64,000 nucleotides of DNA from Megachile rotundata. Lineage: Eukaryota; Arthropoda; Insecta; Hymenoptera; Megachilidae. Within the stretch, counting starts at the first letter, position 1, and every line of letters starts with the position of its first letter. The translations under genes were made by a program, and so were the position numbers. The notes beneath the pieces were generated by a model. The model was not told where the DNA came from and did not search any database. It saw only the letters and a list, made by a program, of their open reading frames with translations. Location of the stretch: positions 1 to 64,000 of the forward strand of contig NW_027473716.1 in assembly GCF_050947335.1 (NCBI RefSeq), written 5' to 3'. Positions 41,431 to 55,100 of the stretch are shown here, piece after piece.

Positions 41431-42749
41431 CTCGTTCTATCGATCATATAAGCATAATATGGCTAACAATATGAGTTAGATTGATAACAATAAGAGCAAT
41501 GAGTATAGTAATTGTAGTTCTATCGATCATTTAAGCATAATATGGCTAATAATATGAGTTAGATTGATAATAATAACAGTAATAAGTATAGTAATTGTCG
41601 TTCTATCGATATTATAAGCATAATATTGTTAATAATATGAGTTAGATTGATAATAATACGAGTATTAAGTATAGTAATTGTCGTTCTATCGATCATTTAA
41701 GCATAATATGGCTAATAATATGAGTTAGGTTGATAATAATAAGACTAATATGTATAGTGATTGTCGTTCTATCGATCAAATTTGCATAATATGGTCAATA
41801 ATATGAGTTAGATTGATAACAGTGAGTGTAATAAATATAGTAGTTGTCGTTCTGTCGATCATATAAGCATAATACGTCTAATAATATGAGTTAGGCTGAT
41901 AATAATAAGAGTAATAGGTATAGTAAATGTCGTGCTATCGATCATATCTGCATAATATGGTTAATAATATGAGTTAGATTGATAATAGTGAGTGTAATAA
42001 GTATAGTAATTGTCGTTCTATCGATCATATAAGCATAATATGGCTAATAATATGAGTTAGATTGATAATAATAAGCGTAATAAGTATAGTAATTATCGTT
42101 CTATCGATCATTTAAGCATAATATGGCTAATAATATGAGTTAGATTGATAACAATAAAAGTAATAAGTATAGTAATTGTCGTTCTATCGATCATATCTGC
42201 ATAATATGGTTAATAATATGAGTTAGATTGATAATAATAAGAGTAATAAGTATAGTAGTTGTAGTTCTATTGCTCATATAAGCATAATATGGCTAATAAT
42301 ATGAGTTAGATTGATAATAATAAGAGTAATGAGTATAGTAATTGTAGTTCTATCGATCATTTAAGCATAATATGGCTAATAATATGAGTTAGATTGATAA
42401 TAATAACAGTAATAAGTATAGTAATTGTCGTTCTATCGGTATTATAAGCATAATGTGGCTAACAATATGAGTTAGAGTGATAATACTAAGAGTAGTGAGT
42501 ATAGTAATTCTCGTTCTATCGATCATATAAGCATAATATGGCTAAAAATATGAGTTAGATTGATAACAATAAGAGTAATAAGTATAGTAATTGTCGTTCT
42601 ATCGATCATATAAGCATAATATGGCTAATAATATGAGTTAGAGTGATAATACTAACAGTAGTGAGTATAGTAATTCTCATTCTATCGATCATATAAGCAT
42701 AACATGGCTAATAATATGAGTTACATTGATAATAATAAGAGTAATGAGT

Positions 42750-42833
42750 ATAGTAATTGTAATTCTATCGATCATATCTGCATAATATGGTTAATAATAT
42801 GAGTTAGATTCATAATAATAAGAGTAATAAGTT
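42750..42833 (+). repeat. 84-bp monomer, inherited T insertion (second copy)
   Basis: It has the same AAGTTATAG insertion and neighbours as the unit ending at 35694, here with the extra T at 42832-42833. It lies near the start of the second 7-kb block. Confidence 0.9.
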
Positions 42834-43019
42834 ATAGTAATTGTCGTTCTATCGATCATATAAGCATAATATGGCTAATAATATAAGTTAGGTTGATAAG
42901 AATAAGAGTAATAAGTATAGTGACTGTCGTTCTATCGATCAAATTTGCATAATATGGTTAATAATATGAGTTAGTTTGATAATAATAAGAGTAATAAGTA
43001 TAGTAAATGTCGTGCTATC

Positions 43020-44510
43020 GATCATATCTGCATAATATGGCTAATAATATGAGTTAGATTGATAATAATAAGAGTAATAAGTGTAGTAATTGTCGTTCTA
43101 TCGATCATATAAGCATAATATGGCTAATAATATAAGTTAGATTGATAATAGCAAGTGTAATAAGTACAGTAAATGTCGTTCTATCGATCATATAAGCATA
43201 ATATGGGTAATAATATGAGTTAGATTGATAACAATAACAGTAATGAGTACAGTAATTGTAGTTCTATCGCTCATATAAGCATAATATGGGTAATAAAATG
43301 AGTTGGATTGATAATAATAAGAGTAATGAGTATAGTAATTGTCGTGCTATTGCTCATATAAGCATAATATGTCTAATAATATGAGTTAGATTGATAATAA
43401 TAAGAGTAATGAGTATAGTAATTGTCGTTCTATCGATCATATAAGCATAATATGGGTAATAAAATGAGTTGGATTGATAATAATAAGAGTAATGAGTATA
43501 GTAATTGTCGTTCTATCGATCATTTAAGCATAATATGGCTAATAATATGAGTTAGATTGATAATAATAACAGTAATAAGTATAGTAATTGTCGGTCTATC
43601 GATAATATAAGCATAATATGGCTAATAATATGAGTTAGATTGATAATACAAAGAGTAGTGAGTATAGTAATTCTCGTTCTATCGATCATATAAGCATAAT
43701 ATGGCTAATAATATGAGTTAGATTGATAATAATAAGAGTAATAAGTGTAGTAATTGTCGTTCTATCGATCATATAAGCATAATATGGCTAATAATATAAG
43801 TTAGATTGATAATAGCAAGTGTAATAAGTACAGTAAATGTCGTTCTATCGATCATATAAGCATAATATGGGTAATAATATGAGTTAGATTGATAACAATA
43901 ACAGTAATGAGTACAGTAATTGTAGTTCTATCGCTCATATAAGCATAATATGGGTAATAAAATGAGTTGGAGTGATAATACTAAGAGTAGTGAGTATAGT
44001 AATTCTCATTCTATCGATCATATAAGCATAATATGGCTAATAATATGAGTTAGATTGATAATAATAAGAGTAATGAGTATAGTAATTGTAGTTCTATCGA
44101 TCATTTAAGCATAATATGGCTAATAATATGAGTTAGATTGATAATAATAACAGTAATGAGTATAGTAATTGTCGTTCTATCGATCATTTAAGCATAATAT
44201 GGCTAATAATATGAGTTAGATTGATAATAATAACAGTAATAAGTATAGTAATTGTCGGTCTATCGATAATATAAGCATAATATGGCTAATAATATGAGTT
44301 AGATTGATAATACAAAGAGTAGTGAGTATAGTAATTCTCGTTCTATCGATCATATAAGCATAATATGGCTAATAATATGAGTTAGATTGATAACAATAAG
44401 AGTAATAAGTACAGTAATTGTCGTTCTATCGATCATATAAGCATAATATGGCTAATAATATGAGTTAGATTGATAATAGTAAGAGTAATGTGTATAGCAA
44501 TTGTCGTTCT
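43020..44510 (+). repeat. recombination mosaic with three in-register breakpoints
   Basis: At about 43728 the sequence jumps back eight monomers: GATAATAATAAGAG at 43735 repeats 43071, spacing 664. At about 43970 a chimeric unit reads GAGTTGGAGTGATAATAC, joining the GAGTTGGATTGATAAT type to the TTAGAGTGATAATACT type. At about 44155 a unit reads AACAGTAATGAG, joining AACAGTAATAAG to AAGAGTAATGAG, and continues with a copy of sequence from about 43490. Each join keeps the 83-bp phase. The related full 8-monomer duplication in the third block (49.62-50.95 kb) lacks the second and third joins. Confidence 0.78.
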
Positions 44511-47315
44511 ATCGATCATATAAGCATAATATGGCTAATAATATGAGTTAGATTGATAACAATAAGAGTAATAAGTATAGTAATTGTCATTCTATCGATC
44601 ATGTAAGCGTAATATGGCTAACAATATGAGTTAGATTGATAATAATAAGAGTAATAAGTATAGTAATTGTCGTTCTATCGATCATTTAAGCATAATATGG
44701 CTAATAATATGAGTTAGGTTGATAATAATAAGAGTAATAAGTATAGTGATTGTCGTTCTATCGATCAAATTTGCATAATATGGTTAATAATATGAGTTAG
44801 ATTGATAACAGTGAGTGTAATAAGTATAGTAGTTGTCGTTCTATCGATCATATTAGCATAATATGGTTAATAATATGAGTTAGATTGATTATAATAAGAG
44901 TAATGAGTATAGTAATTGTCGTACTATCGATCATATCTGCATAATATGGTTAATAATATGAGTTAGATTCATAATAATAAGAGTAATAATTATAGTAATT
45001 GTCGTTCTATTGCTCATATAAGCATAATATGTCTAATAATATGAGTTAGATTGATAATAATAAGAGTAATGAGTATAGTAATTGTCGTTCTATCGATCAT
45101 ATAAGCATAATATGGGTAATAAAATGAGTTGGATTGATAATAATAAGAGTAATGAGTATAGTAATTGTCGTTCTATCGATCATTTAAGCATAATATGGCT
45201 AATAATATGAGTTAGATTGATAATAATAACAGTAATAAGTATAGTAATTGTCGGTCTATCGATAATATAAGCATAATATGGCTAATAATATGAGTTAGAT
45301 TAATAATACTAAGAGTAGTGAGTATAGTAATTCTCGTTCTATCGATCATATAAGCATAATATGGCTAATAATATGAGTTAGATTGATAATAATAAGAGTA
45401 ATAAGTATAGTACTTGTCGTTCTATCGATCATTTAAGCATAATACGGCTAATAATATGAGTTAGATTGATAATAGTAACAGTAATAAGTATAGTAATTGT
45501 CGATCTATCGATAATATAAGCATAATATGGCTAATAATATGAGTTATATTGATAATACTAAGAGTAGTGAGTATAGTAATTCTCGTTCTATGGATCATAT
45601 AAGCATAATATGGCTAATGATATGAGTTAGATTGATAACAATAAGAGTAATAAGTATAGTAATTGTCGTTCTGTCGATCATATAAGCATAATATGGCTAA
45701 TAATATGAGTTAGAGTGATAATACTAAGAGTAGTGAGTATAGTAATTCTCATTCTATCGATCATATAAGCATAATGTGGCTAATAATATGAGTTAGATTG
45801 ATAATAATAAGAGTAATGAGTTTAGTTATTGTCGTTCTATCGATCAAATTTGCATAATATGGTTAATAATATGAGTTAGATTGATAACAGTGAGCGTAAT
45901 AAGTATAGTAATTGTCGTCCTGTCAATCATATAAGCATAATATGGCTAATAATATGAGTTAAATTGATAATAATAAGAGTAATAGGTACAGTAATTGTCG
46001 TTCTATCGATCATTTAAGCATAATATGGCTAATAATATGAGTTAGATTGATAATACTAAGAGTAGTGAGTATAGTAATTCTCGTTCTATCGATCATATAA
46101 GCATAATATGGCTAATAATATGAGTTAGATTGATAATAATAAGGGTAGTGAGTATAGTAATTCTCGTTCTATCGATCATATAAGCATAATATGGCTAACA
46201 ATATGAGTTAGATTGATATCAATAAGAGTAATAAGTATAGTAATTGTCGTTCTATCGATCATATAAGCATAATATGGCTAATAATATGAGTTAGATTCAT
46301 AATACTAAGAGTAGTGAGTATAGTAATTCTCGTTCTATCGATCATATAAGCATAATATGGCTAAAAATATGAGTTAGATTGATAACAATAAGAGTAATAA
46401 GTATAGTAATTGTCGTTCTATCGATCATATAAGCATAATATGGCTAATAATATGAGTTAGAGTGATAATACTAAGAGTAGTGAGTATAGTAATTCTCATT
46501 CTATCGATCATATAAGCATAATATGGCTAATAATATGAGTTAGATTGATAATAATAAGAGCAATGAGTATAGTAATTGTAGTTCTATCGATCATTTAAGC
46601 ATAATATGGCTAATAATATGAGTTAGATTGATAATAATAACAGTAATAAATATAGTAATTGTCGTTCTATCGATATTATAAGCATAATATTGTTAATAAT
46701 ATGAGTTAGATTGATAATAATACGAGTATTAAGTATAGTAATTGTCGTTCTATCGATCATTTAAGCATAATATGGCTAATAATATGAGTTAGGTTGATAA
46801 TAATAAGACTAATATGTATAGTGATTGTCGTTCTATCGATCAAATTTGCATAATATGGTTAATAATATGAGTTAGATTGATAACAGTGAGTGTAATAAAT
46901 ATAGTAGTTGTCGTTCTGTCGATCATATAAGCATAATACGTCTAATAATATGAGTTAGGCTGATAATAATAAGAGTAATAGGTATAGTAAATGTCGTGCT
47001 ATCGATCATATCTGCATAATATGGTTAATAATATGAGTTAGATTGATAATAGTGAGTGTAATAAGTATAGTAATTGTCGTTCTATCGATCATATAAGCAT
47101 AATATGGCTAATAATATGAGTTAGATTGATAATAATAAGAGTAATAAGTATAGTAATTGTCGTTCTATCGATCATATAAGCATAATATGGCTAATAATAT
47201 GAGTTAGAGTGATAATACTAACAGTAGTGAGTATAGTAATTCTCATTCTATCGATCATATAAGCATAACATGGCTAATAATATGAGTTACATTGATAATA
47301 ATAAGAGTAATGAGT

Positions 47316-47399
47316 ATAGTAATTGTAATTCTATCGATCATATCTGCATAATATGGTTAATAATATGAGTTAGATTCATAATAATAAGAGTAATAAGTT
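47316..47399 (+). repeat. 84-bp monomer, inherited T insertion (third copy)
   Basis: It has the same AAGTTATAG insertion, with the extra T at 47398-47399, but is followed by the AATACGGC unit where the other three copies are followed by GGCTAATAATATAAG. This unit therefore sits at the join of the 24-monomer tandem duplication and marks the exchange point. Confidence 0.88.
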
Positions 47400-49199
47400 A
47401 TAGTAATTGTCGTTCTATCGATCATTTAAGCATAATACGGCTAATAATATGAGTTAGATTGATAATAGTAACAGTAATAAGTATAGTAATTGTCGATCTA
47501 TCGATAATATAAGCATAATATGGCTAATAATATGAGTTATATTGATAATACTAAGAGTAGTGAGTATAGTAATTCTCGTTCTATGGATCATATAAGCATA
47601 ATATGGCTAATGATATGAGTTAGATTGATAACAATAAGAGTAATAAGTATAGTAATTGTCGTTCTGTCGATCATATAAGCATAATATGGCTAATAATATG
47701 AGTTAGAGTGATAATACTAAGAGTAGTGAGTATAGTAATTCTCATTCTATCGATCATATAAGCATAATGTGGCTAATAATATGAGTTAGATTGATAATAA
47801 TAAGAGTAATGAGTTTAGTTATTGTCGTTCTATCGATCAAATTTGCATAATATGGTTAATAATATGAGTTAGATTGATAACAGTGAGCGTAATAAGTATA
47901 GTAATTGTCGTCCTGTCAATCATATAAGCATAATATGGCTAATAATATGAGTTAAATTGATAATAATAAGAGTAATAGGTACAGTAATTGTCGTTCTATC
48001 GATCATTTAAGCATAATATGGCTAATAATATGAGTTAGATTGATAATACTAAGAGTAGTGAGTATAGTAATTCTCGTTCTATCGATCATATAAGCATAAT
48101 ATGGCTAATAATATGAGTTAGATTGATAATAATAAGGGTAGTGAGTATAGTAATTCTCGTTCTATCGATCATATAAGCATAATATGGCTAACAATATGAG
48201 TTAGATTGATATCAATAAGAGTAATAAGTATAGTAATTGTCGTTCTATCGATCATATAAGCATAATATGGCTAATAATATGAGTTAGATTCATAATACTA
48301 AGAGTAGTGAGTATAGTAATTCTCGTTCTATCGATCATATAAGCATAATATGGCTAAAAATATGAGTTAGATTGATAACAATAAGAGTAATAAGTATAGT
48401 AATTGTCGTTCTATCGATCATATAAGCATAATATGGCTAATAATATGAGTTAGAGTGATAATACTAAGAGTAGTGAGTATAGTAATTCTCATTCTATCGA
48501 TCATATAAGCATAATATGGCTAATAATATGAGTTAGATTGATAATAATAAGAGCAATGAGTATAGTAATTGTAGTTCTATCGATCATTTAAGCATAATAT
48601 GGCTAATAATATGAGTTAGATTGATAATAATAACAGTAATAAATATAGTAATTGTCGTTCTATCGATATTATAAGCATAATATTGTTAATAATATGAGTT
48701 AGATTGATAATAATACGAGTATTAAGTATAGTAATTGTCGTTCTATCGATCATTTAAGCATAATATGGCTAATAATATGAGTTAGGTTGATAATAATAAG
48801 ACTAATATGTATAGTGATTGTCGTTCTATCGATCAAATTTGCATAATATGGTTAATAATATGAGTTAGATTGATAACAGTGAGTGTAATAAATATAGTAG
48901 TTGTCGTTCTGTCGATCATATAAGCATAATACGTCTAATAATATGAGTTAGGCTGATAATAATAAGAGTAATAGGTATAGTAAATGTCGTGCTATCGATC
49001 ATATCTGCATAATATGGTTAATAATATGAGTTAGATTGATAATAGTGAGTGTAATAAGTATAGTAATTGTCGTTCTATCGATCATATAAGCATAATATGG
49101 CTAATAATATGAGTTAGATTGATAATAATAAGAGTAATAAGTATAGTAATTGTCGTTCTATCGATCATATAAGCATAATATGGCTAATAATATGAGTTA

Positions 49200-52100
49200 G
49201 AGTGATAATACTAACAGTAGTGAGTATAGTAATTCTCATTCTATCGATCATATAAGCATAACATGGCTAATAATATGAGTTACATTGATAATAATAAGAG
49301 TAATGAGTATAGTAATTGTAATTCTATCGATCATATCTGCATAATATGGTTAATAATATGAGTTAGATTCATAATAATAAGAGTAATAAGTTATAGTAAT
49401 TGTCGTTCTATCGATCATATAAGCATAATATGGCTAATAATATAAGTTAGGTTGATAAGAATAAGAGTAATAAGTATAGTGACTGTCGTTCTATCGATCA
49501 AATTTGCATAATATGGTTAATAATATGAGTTAGTTTGATAATAATAAGAGTAATAAGTATAGTAAATGTCGTGCTATCGATCATATCTGCATAATATGGC
49601 TAATAATATGAGTTAGATTGATAATAATAAGAGTAATAAGTGTAGTAATTGTCGTTCTATCGATCATATAAGCATAATATGGCTAATAATATAAGTTAGA
49701 TTGATAATAGCAAGTGTAATAAGTACAGTAAATGTCGTTCTATCGATCATATAAGCATAATATGGGTAATAATATGAGTTAGATTGATAACAATAACAGT
49801 AATGAGTACAGTAATTGTAGTTCTATCGCTCATATAAGCATAATATGGGTAATAAAATGAGTTGGATTGATAGTAATAAGAGTAATGAGTATAGTAATTG
49901 TCGTGCTATTGCTCATATAAGCATAATATGTCTAATAATATGAGTTAGATTGATAATAATAAGAGTAATGAGTATAGTAATTGTCGTTCTATCGATCATA
50001 TAAGCATAATATGGGTAATAAAATGAGTTGGATTGATAATAATAAGAGTAATGAGTATAGTAATTGTCGTTCTATCGATCATTTAAGCATAATATGGCTA
50101 ATAATATGAGTTAGATTGATAATAATAACAGTAATAAGTATAGTAATTGTCGGTCTATCGATAATATAAGCATAATATGGCTAATAATATGAGTTAGATT
50201 GATAATACAAAGAGTAGTGAGTATAGTAATTCTCGTTCTATCGATCATATAAGCATAATATGGCTAATAATATGAGTTAGATTGATAATAATAAGAGTAA
50301 TAAGTGTAGTAATTGTCGTTCTATCGATCATATAAGCATAATATGGCTAATAATATAAGTTAGATTGATAATAGCAAGTGTAATAAGTACAGTAAATGTC
50401 GTTCTATCGATCATATAAGCATAATATGGGTAATAATATGAGTTAGATTGATAACAATAACAGTAATGAGTACAGTAATTGTAGTTCTATCGCTCATATA
50501 AGCATAATATGGGTAATAAAATGAGTTGGATTGATAATAATAAGAGTAATGAGTATAGTAATTGTCGTGCTATTGCTCATATAAGCATAATATGTCTAAT
50601 AATATGAGTTAGATTGATAATAATAAGAGTAATGAGTATAGTAATTGTCGTTCTATCGATCATATAAGCATAATATGGGTAATAAAATGAGTTGGATTGA
50701 TAATAATAAGAGTAATGAGTATAGTAATTGTCGTTCTATCGATCATTTAAGCATAATATGGCTAATAATATGAGTTAGATTGATAATAATAACAGTAATA
50801 AGTATAGTAATTGTCGGTCTATCGATAATATAAGCATAATATGGCTAATAATATGAGTTAGATTGATAATACAAAGAGTAGTGAGTATAGTAATTCTCGT
50901 TCTATCGATCATATAAGCATAATATGGCTAATAATATGAGTTAGATTGATAACAATAAGAGTAATAAGTACAGTAATTGTCGTTCTATCGATCATATAAG
51001 CATAATATGGCTAATAGTATGAGTTAGAGTGATAATACTAAGAGTAGTGAGTATAGTAATTCTCATTCTATCGATCATATAAGCATGATATGGCTAATAA
51101 TATGAGTTAGATTGATAATAATAAGAGTAATGAGTATAGTAATTGTAGTTCTATCGATCATTTAAGCATAATATGGCTAATAATATGAGTTAGATTGATA
51201 ATAATAACAGTAATAAGTATAGTAATTGTCGTTCTATCGGTATTATAAGCATATTATGGCTAATAATATGAGTTAGATTGATAATAATAAGAGTAATGAG
51301 TATAGTAATTGTAGTTCTATCGATCATTTAAGCATAATATGGCTAATAATATGAGTTAGATTGATAATAATAACAGTAATAAGTATAGTAATTGTCGTTC
51401 TATCGGTATTATAAGCATAATATGGCTAATAATATGAGTTAGGTTGATAATAATAAGAGTAATAAGTATAGTGATTGTCGTTCTATCGATCAAATTTGCA
51501 TAATATGGTTAATAATATGAGTTAGATTGATAATAGTAAGAGTAATGTGTATAGCAATTGTCGTTCTATCGATCATATAAGCATAATATGGCTAATAATA
51601 TGAGTTAGATTGATAACAATAAGAGTAATAAGTATAGTAATTGTCATTCTATCGATCATGTAAGCGTAATATGGCTAACAATATGAGTTAGATTGATAAT
51701 AATAAGAGTAATAAGTATAGTAATTGTCGTTCTATCGATCATTTAAGCATAATATGGCTAATAATATGAGTTAGGTTGATAATAATAAGAGTAATAAGTA
51801 TAGTGATTGTCGTTCTATCGATCAAATTTGCATAATATGGTTAATAATATGAGTTAGATTGATAACAGTGAGTGTAATAAGTATAGTAGTTGTCGTTCTA
51901 TCGATCATATTAGCATAATATGGTTAATAATATGAGTTAGATTGATTATAATAAGAGTAATGAGTATAGTAATTGTCGTACTATCGATCATATCTGCATA
52001 ATATGGTTAATAATATGAGTTAGATTCATAATAATAAGAGTAATAATTATAGTAATTGTCGTTCTATTGCTCATATAAGCATAATATGTCTAATAATATG

Positions 52101-55100
52101 AGTTAGATTGATAATAATAAGAGTAATGAGTATAGTAATTGTCGTTCTATCGATCATATAAGCATAATATGGGTAATAAAATGAGTTGGATTGATAATAA
52201 TAAGAGTAATGAGTATAGTAATTGTCGTTCTATCGATCATTTAAGCATAATATGGCTAATAATATGAGTTAGATTGATAATAATAACAGTAATAAGTATA
52301 GTAATTGTCGGTCTATCGATAATATAAGCATAATATGGCTAATAATATGAGTTAGATTAATAATACTAATAGTAGTGAGTATAGTAATTCTCGTTCTATC
52401 GATCATATAAGCATAATATGGCTAATAATATGAGTTAGATTGATAATAATAAGAGTAATAAGTATAGTACTTGTCGTTCTATCGATCATTTAAGCATAAT
52501 ACGGCTAATAATATGAGTTAGATTGATAATAGTAACAGTAATAAGTATAGTAATTGTCGATCTATCGATAATATAAGCATAATATGGCTAATAATATGAG
52601 TTAGATTGATAATACTAAGAGTAGTGAGTATAGTAATTCTCGTTCTATGGATCATATAAGCATAATATGGCTAATGATATGAGTTAGATTGATAACAATA
52701 AGAGTAATAAGTATAGTAATTGTCGTTCTGTCGATCATATAAGCATAATATGGCTAATAATATGAGTTAGAGTGATAATACTAAGAGTAGTGAGTATAGT
52801 AATTCTCATTCTATCGATCATATAAGCATAATGTGGCTAATAATATGAGTTAGATTGATAATAATAAGAGTAATGAGTTTAGTTATTGTCGTTCTATCGA
52901 TCAAATTTGCATAATATGGTTAATAATATGAGTTAGATTGATAACAGTGAGTGTAATAAGTATAGTAATTGTCGTCCTGTCAATCATATAAGCATAATAT
53001 GGCTAATAATATGAGTTAAATTGATAATAATAAGAGTAATAGGTACAGTAATTGTCGTTCTATCGATCATTTAAGCATAATATGGCTAATAATATGAGTT
53101 AAATTGATAATACTAAGAGTAGTGAGTATAGTAATTCTCGTTCTATCGATCATATAAGCATAATATGGCTAATAATATGAGTTAGATTGACAATACTAAG
53201 GGTAGTGAGTATAGTAATTCTCGTTCTATCGATCATATAAGCATAATATGGCTAACAATATGAGTTAGATTGATATCAATAAGAGTAATAAGTATAGTAA
53301 TTGTCGTTCTATCGATCATATAAGCATAATATGGCTAATAATATGAGTTAGAGTGATAATACTAAGAGTAGTGAGTATAGTAATTCTCATTCTATCGATC
53401 ATATAAGCATAATATGGCTAATAATATGAGTTAGATTGATAATAATAAGAGCAATGAGTATAGTAATTGTAGTTCTATCGATCATTTAAGCATAATATGG
53501 CTAATAATATGAGTTAGATTGATAATAATAACAGTAATAAATATAGTAATTGTCGTTCTATCGATATTATAAGCATAATATTGTTAATAATATGAGTTAG
53601 ATTGATAATAATACGAGTATTAAGTATAGTAATTGTCGTTCTATCGATCATTTAAGCATAATATGGCTAATAATATGAGTTAGGTTGATAATAATAAGAC
53701 TAATATGTATAGTGATTGTCGTTCTATCGATCAAATTTGCATAATATGGTTAATAATATGAGTTAGATTGATAACAGTGAGTGTAATAAATATAGTAGTT
53801 GTCGTTCTGTCGATCATATAAGCATAATACGTCTAATAATATGAGTTAGGCTGATAATAATAAGAGTAATAGGTATAGTAAATGTCGTGCTATCGATCAT
53901 ATCTGCATAATATGGTTAATAATATGAGTTAGATTGATAATAGTGAGTGTAATAAGTATAGTAATTGTCGTTCTATCGATCATATAAGCATAATATGGCT
54001 AATAATATGAGTTAGATTGATAATAATAAGAGTAATAAGTATAGTAATTGTCGTTCTATCGATCATTTAAGCATAATATGGCTAACAATATGAGTTAGAT
54101 TGATAACAATAAAAGTAATAAGTATAGTAATTGTCGTTCTATCGATCATATCTGCATAATATGGTTAATAATATGAGTTAGAGTGATAATACTAAGAGTA
54201 GTGAGTATAGTAATTCTCATTCTATCGATCATATAAGCATAATATGGCTAATAATATGAGTTAGATTGATAATAATAAGAGTAATGAGTTTAGTGATTGT
54301 CGTTCCATCGATCAAATTTGCATAATATGGTTAATAATATGAGTTAGATTGATTACAGTGAGTGTAATAAGTATAGTAATTGTCGTCCTGTCAATCATAT
54401 AAGCATAATATGGCTAATAATATGAGTTAAATTGATAATAATAAGAGTAATAGGTACAGTAATTGTCGTTCTATCGATCATTTAAGCATAATATGGCTAA
54501 TAATATGAGTTAGATTGATAATACTAAGCGTAGTGAGTATAGTAATTCTCGTTCTATCGATCATATAAGCATAATATGGCTAAAAATATGAGTTAGATTG
54601 ATAACAATAAGAGTAATAAGTATAGTAATTGTCGTTCTATCGATCATATAAGCATAATATGGCTAATAATATGAGTTAGAGTGATAATACTAAGAGTAGT
54701 GAGTATAGTAATTCTCATTCTATCGATCATATAAGCATAATATGGCTAATAATATGAGTTAGATTGATAATAATAAGAGCAATGAGTATAGTAATTGTAG
54801 TTCTATCGATCATTTAAGCATAATATGGCTAATAATATGAGTTAGATTGATAATAATAACAGTAATAAGTATAGTAATTGTCGTTCTATCGATATTATAA
54901 GCATAATATTGTTAATAATATGAGTTAGATTGATAATAATACGAGTATTAAGTTAAGTAATTGTCGTTCTATCGATCATTTAAGCATAATATGGCTAATA
55001 ATATGAGTTAGGTTGATAATAATAAGACTAATATGTATAGTGATTGTCGTTCTATCGATCAAATTTGCATAATATGGTTAATAATATGAGTTAGATTGAT

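Larger units (their letters stand above)
35450..42480 (+). repeat. 7-kb superblock, first copy
   Basis: The block starts with the ACTAACAGTAGTGAG and CATAACATGGC units and ends at the unit with ATAATGTGGCTAACAAT (AATGTGGC at 42452). TAACATGGC at 35561 recurs at 42700, 47266 and 49259. Other private landmarks are the 84-bp unit ending at 35694, AATACGGCTAAT near 37723, GAGTATTAAG, CATAATACGTCTAAT, ATAAAAGTAATAAG and AAGCGTAGTGAG. The short stretch before it (34.93-35.18 kb) repeats 16.92-17.17 kb, and the units to 35.45 kb resemble 2.5-2.75 kb. Internally it holds 26-monomer and 7-monomer duplications, described separately. Confidence 0.78.
42480..49200 (+). repeat. 7-kb superblock, second copy, rearranged
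   Basis: From about 42590 this block repeats 35450 onward at offset 7139 (86 monomers + 1 bp from the extra T of the 84-bp unit). The match holds to about 43728, where the first of several rearrangements begins. The later part (45.4-49.4 kb) is a 24-monomer tandem duplication. Most of the AAGCGTAG and ATAAAAG region found in the first and third copies is absent. The parts that remain are nearly identical to those copies. Confidence 0.75.
45420..49400 (+). repeat. 24-monomer tandem duplication (1993 bp x 2)
   Basis: About 45420-47400 repeats at 47413-49393 with offset 1993, which is 24 x 83 plus one base from an 84-bp unit inside the repeat. Landmarks are ATACGGCTAAT (45442 and 47435), GAGTTATATTGATAATAC, GTTCTATGGATCATATAAG, ATAATGTGGCTAAT, GAGTTTAGTTATTG, AAGGGTAGTGAG and TAACATGGC (47266 and 49259). 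The third block has only one version of this region (52.48-54.0 kb), so the duplication is specific to the second block. Confidence 0.87.

Noticed and set aside
54934..54960. AGTTAAGTAATTG unit as another length variant
   Set aside because: It is two substitutions relative to AGTATAGTAATTG and the unit is still 83 bp.
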